This document shows positions 1-8,703 of a DNA stretch of 33,138 bases, piece after piece (within the stretch, counting starts at the first letter, position 1; each line of letters opens with the position of its first letter). Under the pieces are notes generated by a model. That model was not told the origin of the DNA. It saw nothing but the letters and a program-made list of their open reading frames with translations, and did no database searches. Location of the stretch: assembly GCA_018004935.1 (NCBI GenBank), contig JAGNBF010000090.1:1-33138 (forward strand). Direction: 5' to 3'. This DNA comes from Chloroflexota bacterium. GTDB taxonomy: Bacteria; Chloroflexota; Anaerolineae; Promineifilales; Promineifilaceae. The position numbers were made by a program, and so were the translations under genes.

Positions 1-127
1 TGGGGACAATGTGAAGATGAAAGTGAAGCTGATTGTACCGGTGGCGTTGGAAGATGGCAGTCGGTTTGCCATTCGCGAAGGTGGTTTGACGGTTGGAGCT
101 GGGGTTATCACTAAAATCCTGGCGTAA
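1..127 (+). CDS. tuf: Elongation factor Tu, C-terminal end (partial)
   Basis: Only the last 41 codons are in the window; the start lies upstream. The reading frame (codons beginning at position 2) gives [19 protein letters not shown] followed by [19 protein letters not shown] and a TAA stop at 125-127. This is the domain III end of EF-Tu, the GTPase that delivers aminoacyl-tRNA to the ribosome. In many bacteria tuf closes the str operon just upstream of rpsJ, and that is the order here. A terminator follows within 20 nt. Confidence 0.95.
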   Translation, partial: GDNVKMKVKLIVPVALEDGSRFAIREGGLTVGAGVITKILA

Positions 128-142
128 TGTAAGCAATAAAGA

Positions 143-174
143 AAGGGGCTTTGCTCAGTCAAAGCCCCTTTTTA
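143..174 (+). terminator. Rho-independent terminator after tuf
   Basis: A 10-bp stem (AAGGGGCTTT paired with AAAGCCCCTT, loop GCTCAGTC) runs straight into a T tract. It separates tuf from rpsJ, which starts 15 nt after the T tract, so either read-through occurs or rpsJ has a promoter close to or inside tuf. Confidence 0.9.
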
Positions 175-188
175 TGAGGCTATAAAGT

Positions 189-497
189 ATGGCGCAAAAA
201 ATTCGCATTCGCTTGAAGGCTTATGACCACCGCGTTCTGGATCAATCGGCGCGGCGTATTGTCGGGGCAGCGGAGCGCACAGGAGCTCAAGTTTTGGGGC
301 CGGTGCCGTTACCGACACGTCTGGAACGGTTTACAGTGCGGCGGAGTTCTTTTATTGATAAAGACTCCCATGAGCATTTTGAGATTCGGACGCACAAGCG
401 ATTGATTGATGTTATCAATCCCGATCCCAAAACGATTGATACGCTGATGCGGCTCAACCTGCCGGCCGGGGTAGATATTGAGATCGAGGCAAAGTAG
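189..497 (+). CDS. rpsJ: 30S ribosomal protein S10
   Basis: The 102-residue product matches S10 in length and sequence: [20 protein letters not shown] at the N terminus, then GPVPLPT and the loop [10 protein letters not shown]10 binds the 30S head and, with NusB, takes part in antitermination. ATG 189 is preceded by GAGG at 175-178 at a rather long distance. It opens the S10 operon immediately after the tuf terminator; rplC follows after 58 nt. Confidence 0.97.
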   Translation: MAQKIRIRLKAYDHRVLDQSARRIVGAAERTGAQVLGPVPLPTRLERFTVRRSSFIDKDSHEHFEIRTHKRLIDVINPDPKTIDTLMRLNLPAGVDIEIEAK

Positions 498-555
498 TAA
501 TTCTCGAATGGGGATGATGCAGTTCACGCCCGGTAGCTGACAGTCCCAGGAGGTT

Positions 556-1227
556 ATGATGAAAGGTTTGATTGGTATTAAGGTCGGTATGACCCAGGTG
601 ATTGACGAGAAGGGCGTCGTGACACCTGTTACGGTTATTCAGGCCGGGCCTTGTTTTGTGACGCAGGTCAAAACTACTGGCAAAGATGGTTATGAAGCCA
701 TTCAGGTAGGCTTTGGTGAGGCAAAAATGCAACGCCTTACCAAGGGGGAACAGGGACATTTAGGGCTATTGAAAACTGATAAGAAGCACCCCCAACGGAA
801 GAAGAATGTGGGGATCCAGCCGGTAAAACATCTTCGTGAGTTTCGCACGAAGTCGGCTAATGATTATAGTGTGGGGCAAAAGCTAACTGTAGAACAATTC
901 CAGGTAGGCGAAGCGGTGGACGTGACGGGTAAGTCGAAAGGCCGCGGGTTTGCCGGTGGGGTGAAGCGCCATGGTTTCCATGGTGGTCCCAAGACGCACG
1001 GCCAATCTGACCGTCATCGTGCCCCTGGTTCTATTGGTGCGAATTCGGGTACAGCCCATACCTTTAAAGGGCTACGGATGGCGGGGCATATGGGTGATGA
1101 TCGTCACACTTCCCAAACATTGGAAGTGGTACGGATTGACCCCGAGCGCCATTTGATTGCGGTGAAAGGTTCAGTGGCCGGTACGAAAGGCGGCCTGGTT
1201 ATCATTCGCGATGCGGCGAAGGGATAG
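556..1227 (+). CDS. rplC: 50S ribosomal protein L3
   Basis: The 223-residue product begins MMKGLIGIKVGMTQVIDEKG and carries the L3 signature GKSKGRGFAGGVKRHGF near residues 127-143, the extension that reaches the peptidyl transferase centre. A strong Shine-Dalgarno (CAGGAGG at 546-552) fixes the start; the second Met is an equally legible alternative. L3 is an early-assembly 23S-binding protein. rplD starts 13 nt downstream. Confidence 0.97.
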   Translation: MMKGLIGIKVGMTQVIDEKGVVTPVTVIQAGPCFVTQVKTTGKDGYEAIQVGFGEAKMQRLTKGEQGHLGLLKTDKKHPQRKKNVGIQPVKHLREFRTKSANDYSVGQKLTVEQFQVGEAVDVTGKSKGRGFAGGVKRHGFHGGPKTHGQSDRHRAPGSIGANSGTAHTFKGLRMAGHMGDDRHTSQTLEVVRIDPERHLIAVKGSVAGTKGGLVIIRDAAKG

Positions 1228-1240
1228 TGGAGACCAAGCG

Positions 1241-1900
1241 ATGGAAGTTTCAGTGTTGAATACCTCTGGACAGGAAGTAGGCCGTATCGAGCTTCCGGCT
1301 TCTATTTTTTCCGCTAAGGTGAATCGTGGTTTGATGCACCAGGCGCTGGTTTATCAATTGGTGAATGCCCGACGTGGCACTCATAAGACGAAAACCCGTG
1401 CGGAAGTAAGTCGGACGACGGCCAAAGTGTATAAACAGAAGGGCACGGGTAATGCCCGTCATGGAAGTAAGAAGGCGCCGATTTTTGTGGGCGGTGGTAT
1501 TGCTCACGGGCCGCAACCGCGTGATTATGTCAAGCGGATGCCGCGAAAGATGCGCCGTGCTGCGTTGCGCTCGGCGTTATCGGTAAAAGCCGGTGATGGC
1601 AATATTGTTGTGTTGGATGATTTGCAACTGTCTGTACCAAAGACAAAAGATATGGTAGGGATTGTTGCTCGCCTGGTAGGCACAGAAAGTGCTTTGGTGT
1701 TGTTGCCAGGACAAAATGTGAATGTGGAACTTTCGGCGCGGAATTTGCCGCATGTGAAGGCTTTGCGAGCGCATTACCTGAATATGCGGGATTTGCTGGG
1801 GCATGAGAAACTGGTTTTACCTCTCTCGGCTCTTGATGTGCTGAAGAGTTTTCTGGAAGTGGAAGAGGACGCGGCCGCGTCTGAAGGTGAGGAGGCGTAA
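1241..1900 (+). CDS. rplD: 50S ribosomal protein L4
   Basis: The 219-residue product has the L4 tunnel-loop region with GTGNARHGSKKAPIFVGGG and HGPQPRDYVKRMPRKMRR. The frame is open upstream to 1211, but that stretch lies inside rplC, so ATG 1241, where homology begins, is preferred. L4 lines the exit tunnel and in some bacteria autoregulates the S10 operon. The last ~15 residues form an acidic Ala-rich tail (DAAASEGEEA). The first GCGGCCGC octamer of the window lies in this tail at 1871. rplW follows after 2 nt. Confidence 0.96.
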   Translation: MEVSVLNTSGQEVGRIELPASIFSAKVNRGLMHQALVYQLVNARRGTHKTKTRAEVSRTTAKVYKQKGTGNARHGSKKAPIFVGGGIAHGPQPRDYVKRMPRKMRRAALRSALSVKAGDGNIVVLDDLQLSVPKTKDMVGIVARLVGTESALVLLPGQNVNVELSARNLPHVKALRAHYLNMRDLLGHEKLVLPLSALDVLKSFLEVEEDAAASEGEEA

Positions 1901-1902
1901 TC

Positions 1903-2193
1903 ATGCATTGGCGTGACATTATTCGACGACCGGTTATTACCGAAAAAACGAACAATCTGGCCAGTGATTACAACCAGTACACCTTTGTGGTGCACGCACA
2001 GGCCAGCAAACCACAGATTAAAGTCGCTATTGAAACAGCCTGGAATGTACGTGTGGATAAGATTCGTGTGGCTAACATGCCAGCGAAACGTGCCCGGCGT
2101 TGGCGCCGGGTGACAGTACGTAAACCGGCCTGGAAAAAAGCGGTTGTGACACTCGTTGCAGGCAGTACGATAGATCTGTTTGAGGGTGTGTAA
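1903..2193 (+). CDS. rplW: 50S ribosomal protein L23
   Basis: The 96-residue product starts MHWRDIIRRPVITEKTNNL, typical of L23, with the basic motif KRARRWRRVTVRKPAWKKA near the C terminus. L23 sits at the tunnel exit and is the docking point for trigger factor and SRP. It starts 2 nt after rplD and uses the GGAGG at 1889-1893 inside the end of rplD. An 84-nt gap precedes rplB. Confidence 0.96.
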   Translation: MHWRDIIRRPVITEKTNNLASDYNQYTFVVHAQASKPQIKVAIETAWNVRVDKIRVANMPAKRARRWRRVTVRKPAWKKAVVTLVAGSTIDLFEGV

Positions 2194-2277
2194 TAAGATC
2201 AGGGATGAGGATTGCAGTGGCACGGGGTGATGTTCCCGTTGTTACTGAACAATCAACCATCCGTCTCTGGAGGAAGT

Positions 2278-3117
2278 ATGAGCGTTAAGATATACAAACC
2301 AACGTCTCCGGGACGGCGCGATATGAGTGGTTATTCTTTTGAAGAAATCACTCGTACCGAACCGGAAAAATCGCTGGTACGCGGCTTGCGTAAACGTGGT
2401 GGCCGTAATGTACGCGGTAAAATTACCGTCCGTCATCAAGGTGGAGGCCACAAACGACTTTACCGGGCCATTGATTTCAAGCGGGAAAAATATGGCGTTC
2501 CGGCCCGGGTGACTGCAATTGAATATGATCCCAACCGTACCGCTCGTATTGCTTTGTTGGTGTATGCTGATGGCGATAAGCGTTATATTGTAGCCCCATT
2601 GGGTTTACGAGTTGGGGATCAGGTGATGAGTGGCCCAACAGCGGATATTCGCCCCGGTAATGCTTTGCCCTTGCGGAATATCCCCCTCGGTACGATGGTG
2701 CATAATATTGAATTGCAGCCGGGGAAGGGTGGACAAATGGTGCGCTCAGCAGGAACATCGGCGCAATTGTTAGCCCGTGACCATGAGCTATATGCTACAG
2801 TGCGCCTGCCTTCTGGTGAGGAACGGTATGTGCGCCATGAGTGTCTGGCAACGATTGGTCAGGTGGGTAATATTGAGCATGGTAATGTGAAGTTGGGTAA
2901 AGCGGGCCGTAAGCGTCACCTGGGTATTCGTCCGGCGGTTCGTGGCTCGGCGATGACTCCTCGTGACCATCCCCATGGTGGTGGTGAAGGGCGGTCTCCT
3001 GTGGGTATGGCAAGTCCAAAGACACCTTGGGGTAAACCTGCCCTTGGCCGACGGACACGCCAGAACAAGGCCACCGACAAATATATTTTCCGTCGTCGGG
3101 CAAATAAGCGCCGTTAA
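2278..3117 (+). CDS. rplB: 50S ribosomal protein L2
   Basis: The 279-residue product starts [20 protein letters not shown] and contains the hallmark [13 protein letters not shown] near residues 230-242, the loop at the peptidyl transferase centre. ATG 2278 sits 4 nt after CTGGAGGA (about 2268-2275). The frame is open to 2212, but no homology or ribosome site supports the longer start. L2 is required for subunit association and peptidyl transfer. Confidence 0.97.
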   Translation: MSVKIYKPTSPGRRDMSGYSFEEITRTEPEKSLVRGLRKRGGRNVRGKITVRHQGGGHKRLYRAIDFKREKYGVPARVTAIEYDPNRTARIALLVYADGDKRYIVAPLGLRVGDQVMSGPTADIRPGNALPLRNIPLGTMVHNIELQPGKGGQMVRSAGTSAQLLARDHELYATVRLPSGEERYVRHECLATIGQVGNIEHGNVKLGKAGRKRHLGIRPAVRGSAMTPRDHPHGGGEGRSPVGMASPKTPWGKPALGRRTRQNKATDKYIFRRRANKRR

Positions 3118-3136
3118 GTCGCCAGGAGGTTAAAGC

Positions 3137-3418
3137 ATGTCCCGTTCACTGAAAAAAGGGCCATTTATTGAGCCGAAGTTACTGAAGAAAATTGAAACCC
3201 TGAACGCGACGAAAGGGCGTCAGGTGGTTCGTACCTGGTCTCGTGCCAGTACGATTTTCCCGCAAATGGTAGGACATACGATTGCCGTCTATGATGGTCG
3301 TCGCCACATTCCGATTTATATTACGGAAAATATGGTCGGCCATAAGTTGGGTGAGTTTGCTCCGACACGCACTTTCCGTGGGCATATCTCCAAGGCGGAA
3401 AAGAAGGGGAAGAAGTAA
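3137..3418 (+). CDS. rpsS: 30S ribosomal protein S19
   Basis: The 93-residue product begins [15 protein letters not shown] and contains [20 protein letters not shown] and [13 protein letters not shown], all diagnostic of S19, which works with S13 in the 30S head. The Shine-Dalgarno AGGAGG (3123-3128) is 8 nt upstream. The stop is followed 2 nt later by the start of rplV, implying tight translational coupling. Confidence 0.97.
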   Translation: MSRSLKKGPFIEPKLLKKIETLNATKGRQVVRTWSRASTIFPQMVGHTIAVYDGRRHIPIYITENMVGHKLGEFAPTRTFRGHISKAEKKGKK

Positions 3419-3420
3419 TC

Positions 3421-3795
3421 ATGGCCGAGGCATTTGAAGTCAAAGCAGTTGCTAGATATATCCAGGAATCTCCCCAGAAAGTGCGCCTGGTGGTAGATGC
3501 CGTCCGTGGAATGCAGGCGAAAGAGGCGATGAATACCCTTGGGTTCATGCCTCATAAAGCGGCCAAACCAATTTTTAAGCTCATTCAATCCGCTGTAGCG
3601 AATGCCGAACAGAACTATGGGCTGGAAGTGGATGAACTATATGTCAAGCGCATTTTCGCTGATGATGGTCCACGTCACCGTCTGGCGCCCTACGGTGGCC
3701 GTTTTGGTAGCCGTGGACGATTCAAGCCGATTGTGCGTCGCTCGTCCCATATCACGGTCATTTTGTCTGAGCGTGAAGTAACAGAGTACAAGTAA
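3421..3795 (+). CDS. rplV: 50S ribosomal protein L22
   Basis: The 124-residue product has the L22 core SPQKVRLVVDAVRGMQA and the tunnel hairpin region APYGGRFGSRGRFKPIVRRS followed by ITVILSE. L22 binds all 23S domains and lines the exit tunnel. A few extra N-terminal residues (MAEAFEVKA) precede the conserved fold. It is coupled to rpsS (2 nt) and followed by rpsC after 12 nt. Confidence 0.97.
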   Translation: MAEAFEVKAVARYIQESPQKVRLVVDAVRGMQAKEAMNTLGFMPHKAAKPIFKLIQSAVANAEQNYGLEVDELYVKRIFADDGPRHRLAPYGGRFGSRGRFKPIVRRSSHITVILSEREVTEYK

Positions 3796-3807
3796 GGAGG
3801 CGCAGCC

Positions 3808-4476
3808 TTGGGTCGTAAAGTTCATCCCATCGGATTTCGATTGAAATCAATTCGTGACTGGAATACGCGTTGGTTCGCGGAAGGTGATCGTTATCGTGTA
3901 TTGTTGCATGAGGATTTTGCCATTCGCCAGTTAGTACGCGAAGAGTTGCCCCGTGCGGCTATTTCAACTATTGAAATTGAGCGTTTTCCCAATCAGGTGC
4001 AGGTGATGGTTCACTCGGCACGTCCTGGTGTTGTGATTGGACGTAAGGGTGAAACGGTCAAGAAGTTGCGTAATAAACTGCGCGAGTTTACTAATAAGAC
4101 TGTGAAGCTGGAGATTGAAGAAATCACCCAACCTGATATGGATGCGACGCTGGTGGCAGAAAATATTGCTGGACAGTTAGAACGCCGTATTTCTCATGGC
4201 CGGGCCATGAAGAAGGCGATTGTCCAGGCAATGCGCCAGGGTGCGAAGGGTGTGCGTATTGAGGTGAGTGGACGTCTGGCCGGGGCGGAAATGGCCCGTA
4301 CGGAAAAGTTGTTTGATGGTCGCGTACCGCGCCAAACGATCCGCGCCAATATTGACTATGGTACGGCTGAAGCGTTGACTACGTTTGGCCGGATTGGTGT
4401 GAAGGTTTGGATTTACAAGGGTGAAATCCTCCCGCAAAAAGCGGCGGAACCTATTGAAGTGTACGTCAGCGAGTGA
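3808..4476 (+). CDS. rpsC: 30S ribosomal protein S3 (TTG start)
   Basis: Translation is called from TTG 3808 because the product then begins MGRKVHPIGFRLKSIRDW, the invariant S3 N terminus, with AAGGAGG at 3793-3799 upstream. The KH domain signature PGVVIGRKGETV lies near residues 72-83. The protein is 222 residues, normal for S3, which forms the mRNA entry site with S4 and S5. Confidence 0.96.
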   Translation: MGRKVHPIGFRLKSIRDWNTRWFAEGDRYRVLLHEDFAIRQLVREELPRAAISTIEIERFPNQVQVMVHSARPGVVIGRKGETVKKLRNKLREFTNKTVKLEIEEITQPDMDATLVAENIAGQLERRISHGRAMKKAIVQAMRQGAKGVRIEVSGRLAGAEMARTEKLFDGRVPRQTIRANIDYGTAEALTTFGRIGVKVWIYKGEILPQKAAEPIEVYVSE

Positions 4477-4517
4477 GCGGCCAGGGTGGCTCCTGACGAT
4501 TGAGTGGAGAAAGCATC

Positions 4518-4934
4518 ATGTTAATGCCGAAGAGAGTGAAGTACCGTAAACAGTTCCGCGGCCGCATGACAGGTATGGCGAAGGGCAGTTTTGAATTGCT
4601 ATATGGTGAGTTTGGCTTGCAAGCTTTGGAACCCGGCTGGATTACCAGTCGCCAAATTGAAGCCGTGCGCCGTACGATTGTCCGTCACATGCGCCGTCGT
4701 GGTAAGAACTGGATCCGTATCTTCCCAGATAAACCGGTGACGGCTAAACCTGCCGAAACCCGCATGGGGAAGGGGAAAGGTTCAGTAGACCATTGGGTGG
4801 CTGTGGTAAAGCCTGGCCGCATCCTCTTTGAGGTGGGTGATATTCCTGCAGATATTGCGCGTGAGGCGTTGCATCTGGCCGGTTATAAACTGCCGATTAG
4901 AACGCAAGTGATCGCACGGGAGGATCGGTTGTAA
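4518..4934 (+). CDS. rplP: 50S ribosomal protein L16
   Basis: The 138-residue product starts [17 protein letters not shown] and contains [16 protein letters not shown] and [18 protein letters not shown], the L16 consensus. ATG 4518 is chosen over an upstream in-frame ATG at 4500 because family homology starts here. L16 contacts the A-site tRNA and 5S rRNA. A GCGGCCGC octamer (4558) encodes part of the FRGRM segment. Its TAA overlaps the rpmC ATG by one base (TAATG). Confidence 0.96.
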   Translation: MLMPKRVKYRKQFRGRMTGMAKGSFELLYGEFGLQALEPGWITSRQIEAVRRTIVRHMRRRGKNWIRIFPDKPVTAKPAETRMGKGKGSVDHWVAVVKPGRILFEVGDIPADIAREALHLAGYKLPIRTQVIAREDRL

Positions 4935-5383
4935 TGGCTGAGATTTTAGAACTCCGTGATATGAGCGATGAAAAGCTCGAAGAATTACTGGAAGACCGTC
5001 GGGAAGAATTGTTTAACTACCGTTTTCAACGGGCTTCTGGTCGATTGGAAGATTATACCCGCCTGAAGAAGGTACGCCGTGAGATTGCTCAGATTGAGAC
5101 GGTATTGCACCAACGCTGGTTGGCTGTGCAGGTCGCTGCTGAAGAGGTGGCGGTAGCGGGCAAGCTGGCGGGAAATGAATGGACGGGGACGGCACGATTT
5201 CAGTATCGTAACCCAGAAGATCCCCGTGAAGATGATAATGCCTGGGCGGTTCGTTTTACAGATAAGGCTGGCAAAGAGTTAGCGACGGCGATTGTGAATT
5301 TAAATGCGGCGCGGCCGCAGGGCCGACGGGCGCGGGTTGCCAAAAAACAGCCTCGCCTGGTTAAAAGCTATAGTGTCGCCTAA
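4934..5383 (+). CDS. rpmC: 50S ribosomal protein L29 with long C-terminal extension
   Basis: Residues 1 to about 66 are a normal L29 coiled hairpin ([19 protein letters not shown], then [14 protein letters not shown] and [15 protein letters not shown]). The protein continues to 149 residues, more than twice the usual ~65. The extra segment has a mixed Trp/Phe-containing part ([37 protein letters not shown]) and a basic tail ([20 protein letters not shown]). I do not recognise the added domain. The reading frame is intact and the next gene is normally placed, so a frameshift is unlikely. A GCGGCCGC octamer (5311) lies in the tail. Confidence 0.93.
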   Translation: MAEILELRDMSDEKLEELLEDRREELFNYRFQRASGRLEDYTRLKKVRREIAQIETVLHQRWLAVQVAAEEVAVAGKLAGNEWTGTARFQYRNPEDPREDDNAWAVRFTDKAGKELATAIVNLNAARPQGRRARVAKKQPRLVKSYSVA

Positions 5384-5404
5384 TCGAGAGGTACAGGTGA
5401 AGAA

Positions 5405-5656
5405 ATGAGAGAACAACGTAAACGACTGACAGGCGTCGTCACCAGTGACAAAATGGACAAAACCGTTGTCGTCGCCGTCACTACCATTAAGCGGCACCCG
5501 TTGTACGGCAAAGTGCTGAAATATGTGAAAAAGTACAAAGCCCATGATGAAAATAATGATGCCAAAATGGGTGATACTGTACAGATCATTGAATCACGAC
5601 CCATCAGCCGCCACAAGCGCTGGAGCGTCGTTGCCATTACCGAAAGAGCCAAGTAA
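5405..5656 (+). CDS. rpsQ: 30S ribosomal protein S17
   Basis: The 83-residue product shows the S17 OB-fold signature: [19 protein letters not shown], then [19 protein letters not shown] and [19 protein letters not shown]17 binds the 5' domain of 16S rRNA. AGGTGAAGAA precedes ATG 5405. It ends the S10 operon proper; rplN follows after only 14 nt, so the S10 and spc blocks are fused. Confidence 0.97.
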   Translation: MREQRKRLTGVVTSDKMDKTVVVAVTTIKRHPLYGKVLKYVKKYKAHDENNDAKMGDTVQIIESRPISRHKRWSVVAITERAK

Positions 5657-5670
5657 AAGGGGCGTGTGAC

Positions 5671-6042
5671 ATGATCCAACAAGAGTCTCGTCTCAAAGTA
5701 GCCGATAACTCCGGGGCGCGTGAACTCCTGGTTATCCAGGTAAAGGGTGGCTCCCGAGTACATTATGGTGGTATCGGTGATGTGGTGGTTGCCACGGTCA
5801 AAAAAGCCAGCCCCACCGGTACAGTGAAGAAAAGTGCTATCGTGCGGGCCGTTATTGTCCGTACCGCGAAAGAATATCGGCGTGATGATGGAAGTTATAT
5901 TCGCTTTGATGATAACGCCGCTGTCATTCTGAGTGGTGACACGAGCAACCCCGTCGGAACCCGTATTTTTGGTCCCGTGGCCCGTGAACTGCGCGAAAAA
6001 GGGTACAGCCGTATCTTATCACTCGCGCCTGAAGTACTGTAA
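5671..6042 (+). CDS. rplN: 50S ribosomal protein L14
   Basis: The 123-residue product starts [20 protein letters not shown] and ends [15 protein letters not shown], the L14 consensus at both ends. L14 forms an inter-subunit bridge with 16S helix 14 and is the site where silencing factor RsfS docks. AAAGGGGCGTG precedes the ATG. A 59-nt gap containing a small stem-loop separates it from rplX. Confidence 0.97.
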   Translation: MIQQESRLKVADNSGARELLVIQVKGGSRVHYGGIGDVVVATVKKASPTGTVKKSAIVRAVIVRTAKEYRRDDGSYIRFDDNAAVILSGDTSNPVGTRIFGPVARELREKGYSRILSLAPEVL

Positions 6043-6055
6043 GAATACGGATAAG

Positions 6056-6072
6056 CTGACACCAGGGGTCAG
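6056..6072 (+). promoter_or_regulatory. Stem-loop between rplN and rplX
   Basis: CTGAC (6056-6060) pairs with GTCAG (6068-6072), with CC/GG inside the loop adding pairs. There is no T tract, so it is not a terminator. Its position upstream of rplX and rplE suggests RNA processing or feedback control, but nothing in the sequence identifies the ligand. Confidence 0.35.
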
Positions 6073-6101
6073 TCATCTGGGATTCAGGTGAGGTATCTAC
6101 C

Positions 6102-6422
6102 ATGCGAATCAAAAAAGGCGATAAGGTGATGGTTATCTCCGGGGATGACAAAGGCGTACAAGGAGAGGTTGTCCGTGTTCTGCCAAGCAAAGACCGAATT
6201 GTGGTCTCGGGGGTAAATATCGTCAAGAAGCATCAGCGGCCGCGTCAAGGTGGCCGTTCTCAGGTGCAGGGTGGCATCATTGAATTTGAAGCCCCCATTC
6301 ATATTTCCAATGTTATGCTTGTTGATCCTAAAAGCAACGAGCCAACTCGTGTCAATGTGCGCCGTGACGATGAGGGCAAACGTATTCGCGTGGCCCGCAA
6401 GAGCGGTACAGATATTGATTAA
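6102..6422 (+). CDS. rplX: 50S ribosomal protein L24
   Basis: The 106-residue product has the KOW motif MRIKKGDKVMVISGDDKGV and then VSGVNIVKKHQRPRQGG and IHISNVMLVDP, diagnostic of L24, an assembly initiator that sits near the tunnel exit. A GCGGCCGC octamer (6236) encodes the RPR of the conserved HQRPRQGG loop. The start follows an AGGTGAGGT stretch. Confidence 0.96.
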   Translation: MRIKKGDKVMVISGDDKGVQGEVVRVLPSKDRIVVSGVNIVKKHQRPRQGGRSQVQGGIIEFEAPIHISNVMLVDPKSNEPTRVNVRRDDEGKRIRVARKSGTDID

Positions 6423-6423
6423 G

Positions 6424-6473
6424 TCACATCTTTGAGCCAGGTCGCCCAGAAATCCACTTGCCTCAAAGTGTGA
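6424..6473 (+). promoter_or_regulatory. Stem-loop in the rplX-rplE gap
   Basis: TCACATCTTTGAG at 6424-6436 pairs with CTCAAAGTGTGA at 6462-6473: 12 pairs with one bulged base, enclosing about 25 nt. It occupies over half of an 89-nt gap inside the spc block and has no T tract. A role in translational feedback or in mRNA processing is plausible; neither can be shown from sequence alone. Confidence 0.45.
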
Positions 6474-6511
6474 TTGTGTAGCGAACCTGCCACTCGGAAT
6501 GTAGGAGGCAA

Positions 6512-7063
6512 ATGATGGCCTTTAAGCCGTTAAAAGAGTTGTATAAGGAAGAAGTTGCTCCAACACTCTTCAAAGAATTTAATTACAAAAGCCCAATGCA
6601 GATTCCTCACATCACCAAGGTTGTTGTAAATGTTGGCCTCGGTGAAGCGTTGGATAATGCTAAAGCAATTGACTTTGCGGTGCAGGATATTACCAGCATT
6701 ACCGGTCAAAAACCGGTTGTTACCAAAGCTAAAAAATCTATTGCTGGTTTTAAACTGCGCGAAGGGCGTACTATTGGAGTAAAAGTGACCTTGCGGGGCG
6801 AGCGTATGTGGAGTTTCCTGGCACGCTTGTTGCATGTGGCTTTACCCCGTACCCGTGACTTCCAGGGTGTCCCTGCCGATTCTTTTGATGGGCGGGGTAA
6901 TTACACATTGGGTTTGCGGGAGCAGTTGATTTTTCCTGAAATCAACTATGACAAAATTGATAAGATCCGCGGTATGGAAGTGACTATTGTTACCACTGCC
7001 CAGACAGATGAAGAAGGCCGGCGATTGCTAGGCTTACTGGGAATGCCATACCGTCGCAGTTAA
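6512..7063 (+). CDS. rplE: 50S ribosomal protein L5
   Basis: The 183-residue product has L5 landmarks: [20 protein letters not shown] at the start, [16 protein letters not shown], the [20 protein letters not shown] loop, and [11 protein letters not shown]5 carries 5S rRNA into the central protuberance. TAGGAGGC lies just upstream of tandem ATG codons at 6512 and 6515; either could be used. Confidence 0.97.
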   Translation: MMAFKPLKELYKEEVAPTLFKEFNYKSPMQIPHITKVVVNVGLGEALDNAKAIDFAVQDITSITGQKPVVTKAKKSIAGFKLREGRTIGVKVTLRGERMWSFLARLLHVALPRTRDFQGVPADSFDGRGNYTLGLREQLIFPEINYDKIDKIRGMEVTIVTTAQTDEEGRRLLGLLGMPYRRS

Positions 7064-7130
7064 GCGGAAGGAACAGGTTTAACCTGACGAGGCATCATAA
7101 AGGTTTGGGTAACAGGTACAGGAGATAAAC

Positions 7131-7337
7131 ATGGCAAAAAAGTCAATCACCGCACGTGAACAACACCGCAAATACAAAGTTCGTGTCCGCAATCGTTGTC
7201 AACGTGTGGACCCCAATTCGGGGAAAACATGTGGCCGCCCCCGCGGTTACATACGCCGTTTTGGCCTGTGTCGGATTTGCTTCCGGGAAGAAGCCTTAAA
7301 AGGCAATATTCCTGGCGTCGTGAAATCTAGTTGGTAG
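7131..7337 (+). CDS. rpsN: 30S ribosomal protein S14, zinc type with expanded first knuckle
   Basis: The product has 68 residues against the usual 61 for zinc-type S14. The second half is canonical: [20 protein letters not shown] and IPGVVKSSW at the C terminus. The cysteines are C23, C34, C47 and C50, so the first pair is CX10C (inserted [10 protein letters not shown]) instead of the usual CX2C, while the second pair keeps CX2C. All four ligands remain, so zinc binding is still likely. The start follows AGGAGAT. rpsH begins 9 nt downstream. Confidence 0.95.
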   Translation: MAKKSITAREQHRKYKVRVRNRCQRVDPNSGKTCGRPRGYIRRFGLCRICFREEALKGNIPGVVKSSW

Positions 7338-7346
7338 AGGTGCAGC

Positions 7347-7754
7347 ATGTCAATGAACGATCCTATTGCCGATATGCTGACACGCATTCGTAATGCGGTA
7401 CAGCGACAGCACCAGGCGGTGTCTATCCCTTATTCAAGACTGAAGGAAAATATTGCCAATGTCTTGAAGGATGAGGGGTACATCGAGAGCTTTGAAGTAA
7501 TTCCCGAAAAACCGCAATCTGTTCTGCGCTTGAAGCTGAAGTACGTAGGCGATCGACGGAACCGTCAACCCGTTATTACCGCCATTGAACGTATCAGCCG
7601 GCCGGGCCGACGTGTTTATGTGGGAAAATCCGAAATTCCTTGGGTTCTTAGTGGGATGGGTATTGCCATTCTCACTACGTCTCAGGGTGTGATGACCGGA
7701 CAGAAAGCTCGCCACCTTGGTTTGGGTGGTGAGATTCTCTGTAAGGTGTGGTAG
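7347..7754 (+). CDS. rpsH: 30S ribosomal protein S8
   Basis: The 135-residue product starts [20 protein letters not shown] and ends GEILCKVW; the central [20 protein letters not shown] and LTTSQGVMT match S8. S8 binds helix 21 of 16S rRNA and in E. coli represses the spc operon at an rplE site. The spacing to rpsN (9 nt) and rplF (13 nt) indicates one transcript. Confidence 0.97.
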   Translation: MSMNDPIADMLTRIRNAVQRQHQAVSIPYSRLKENIANVLKDEGYIESFEVIPEKPQSVLRLKLKYVGDRRNRQPVITAIERISRPGRRVYVGKSEIPWVLSGMGIAILTTSQGVMTGQKARHLGLGGEILCKVW

Positions 7755-7767
7755 CCGGAGGTTTTTT

Positions 7768-8313
7768 ATGTCGCGCATTGGGAGAAAACCAATAACGGTA
7801 CCCAGCGCCGTCAATGTGGATGTTCAAGGGTCCACGGTTGTTGTCAAGGGGCCTAAAGGCTCTTTAACACAAACCTTTCATCCAGAAATGACGGTTAAAC
7901 TGGAAAACAATACGCTGACGGTAGAACGTCCTACTGATGCCGCTAACCATAGGGCTTTGCATGGTTTGACTCGTGCCTTGCTCAACAATATGGTAACCGG
8001 TGTGCATCAGGGGTTCACCCGCAAATTAGTCATTGAGGGTGTCGGCTACCGCGCTGAAATGAAAGAAAAGACACTGGTCTTGAGTGTGGGTTATTCCCAT
8101 CCTGTCCTGGTTATCCCTCCGAATCCAGAAACGCGGTTCGATGTGGAAGATCGAGGCAAGGTTGTTGTAGTCTCTGGTATTGATAAGGAACTGATTGGGC
8201 AAATTTGTGCGGAGATTCGCAAAAGACGCCCCCCAGAACCTTACAAGGGTAAAGGGATTCGCTACGACAACGAAGTCATTCGCCGTAAAGCGGGTAAGAC
8301 CGGTAAGGTGTAA
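7768..8313 (+). CDS. rplF: 50S ribosomal protein L6
   Basis: The 181-residue product starts MSRIGRKPITVPSAVNV and carries VIEGVGYRAEMKEK and the C-terminal signature PEPYKGKGIRYDNEVIRRK. The ATG at 7768 follows CCGGAGG; an in-frame extension to 7717 would lie in rpsH and has no homology. L6 sits near the sarcin-ricin loop and contacts elongation factors. Confidence 0.97.
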   Translation: MSRIGRKPITVPSAVNVDVQGSTVVVKGPKGSLTQTFHPEMTVKLENNTLTVERPTDAANHRALHGLTRALLNNMVTGVHQGFTRKLVIEGVGYRAEMKEKTLVLSVGYSHPVLVIPPNPETRFDVEDRGKVVVVSGIDKELIGQICAEIRKRRPPEPYKGKGIRYDNEVIRRKAGKTGKV

Positions 8314-8328
8314 GCTGGAGAGCGTGAA

Positions 8329-8691
8329 ATGTCGCAGAAATCTGAAGTTGCACGTAAACGACGCCATCGTCGTATTCGCATGAAAGTAGCAGGGACAGCC
8401 CTGCGGCCGCGGCTCAATGTCTACCGTAGTCTGGAGCATATTTATGTTCAGGCTATTGATGATGAGGCTGGCCACACCCTGGTGTCTGCTTCCACCATTG
8501 ATAAGGAATTGGCCGCCGCCCTGGCTGGCAAAACTAAGAAAGAACAGTCAACCCTGGTCGGTAAAGCCGTGGCTGAGCGTGCGATGGCTGTGGGCATCAA
8601 TGAAGTCGTGTTTGATCGGGGTGGATACCTTTATCACGGTCGCATTAAGGCCCTGGCTGACGGTGCACGTGAGGGCGGTCTTAAGTTCTAA
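8329..8691 (+). CDS. rplR: 50S ribosomal protein L18
   Basis: The 120-residue product has the 5S-rRNA-binding L18 features: basic start ([19 protein letters not shown]), [20 protein letters not shown], and [20 protein letters not shown] near the end. A GCGGCCGC octamer (8403) encodes LRPRLN; the chosen codons give the octamer while keeping a conserved segment. rpsE follows after 12 nt. Confidence 0.97.
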   Translation: MSQKSEVARKRRHRRIRMKVAGTALRPRLNVYRSLEHIYVQAIDDEAGHTLVSASTIDKELAAALAGKTKKEQSTLVGKAVAERAMAVGINEVVFDRGGYLYHGRIKALADGAREGGLKF

Positions 8692-8703
8692 GGAGATAGG
8701 AAG

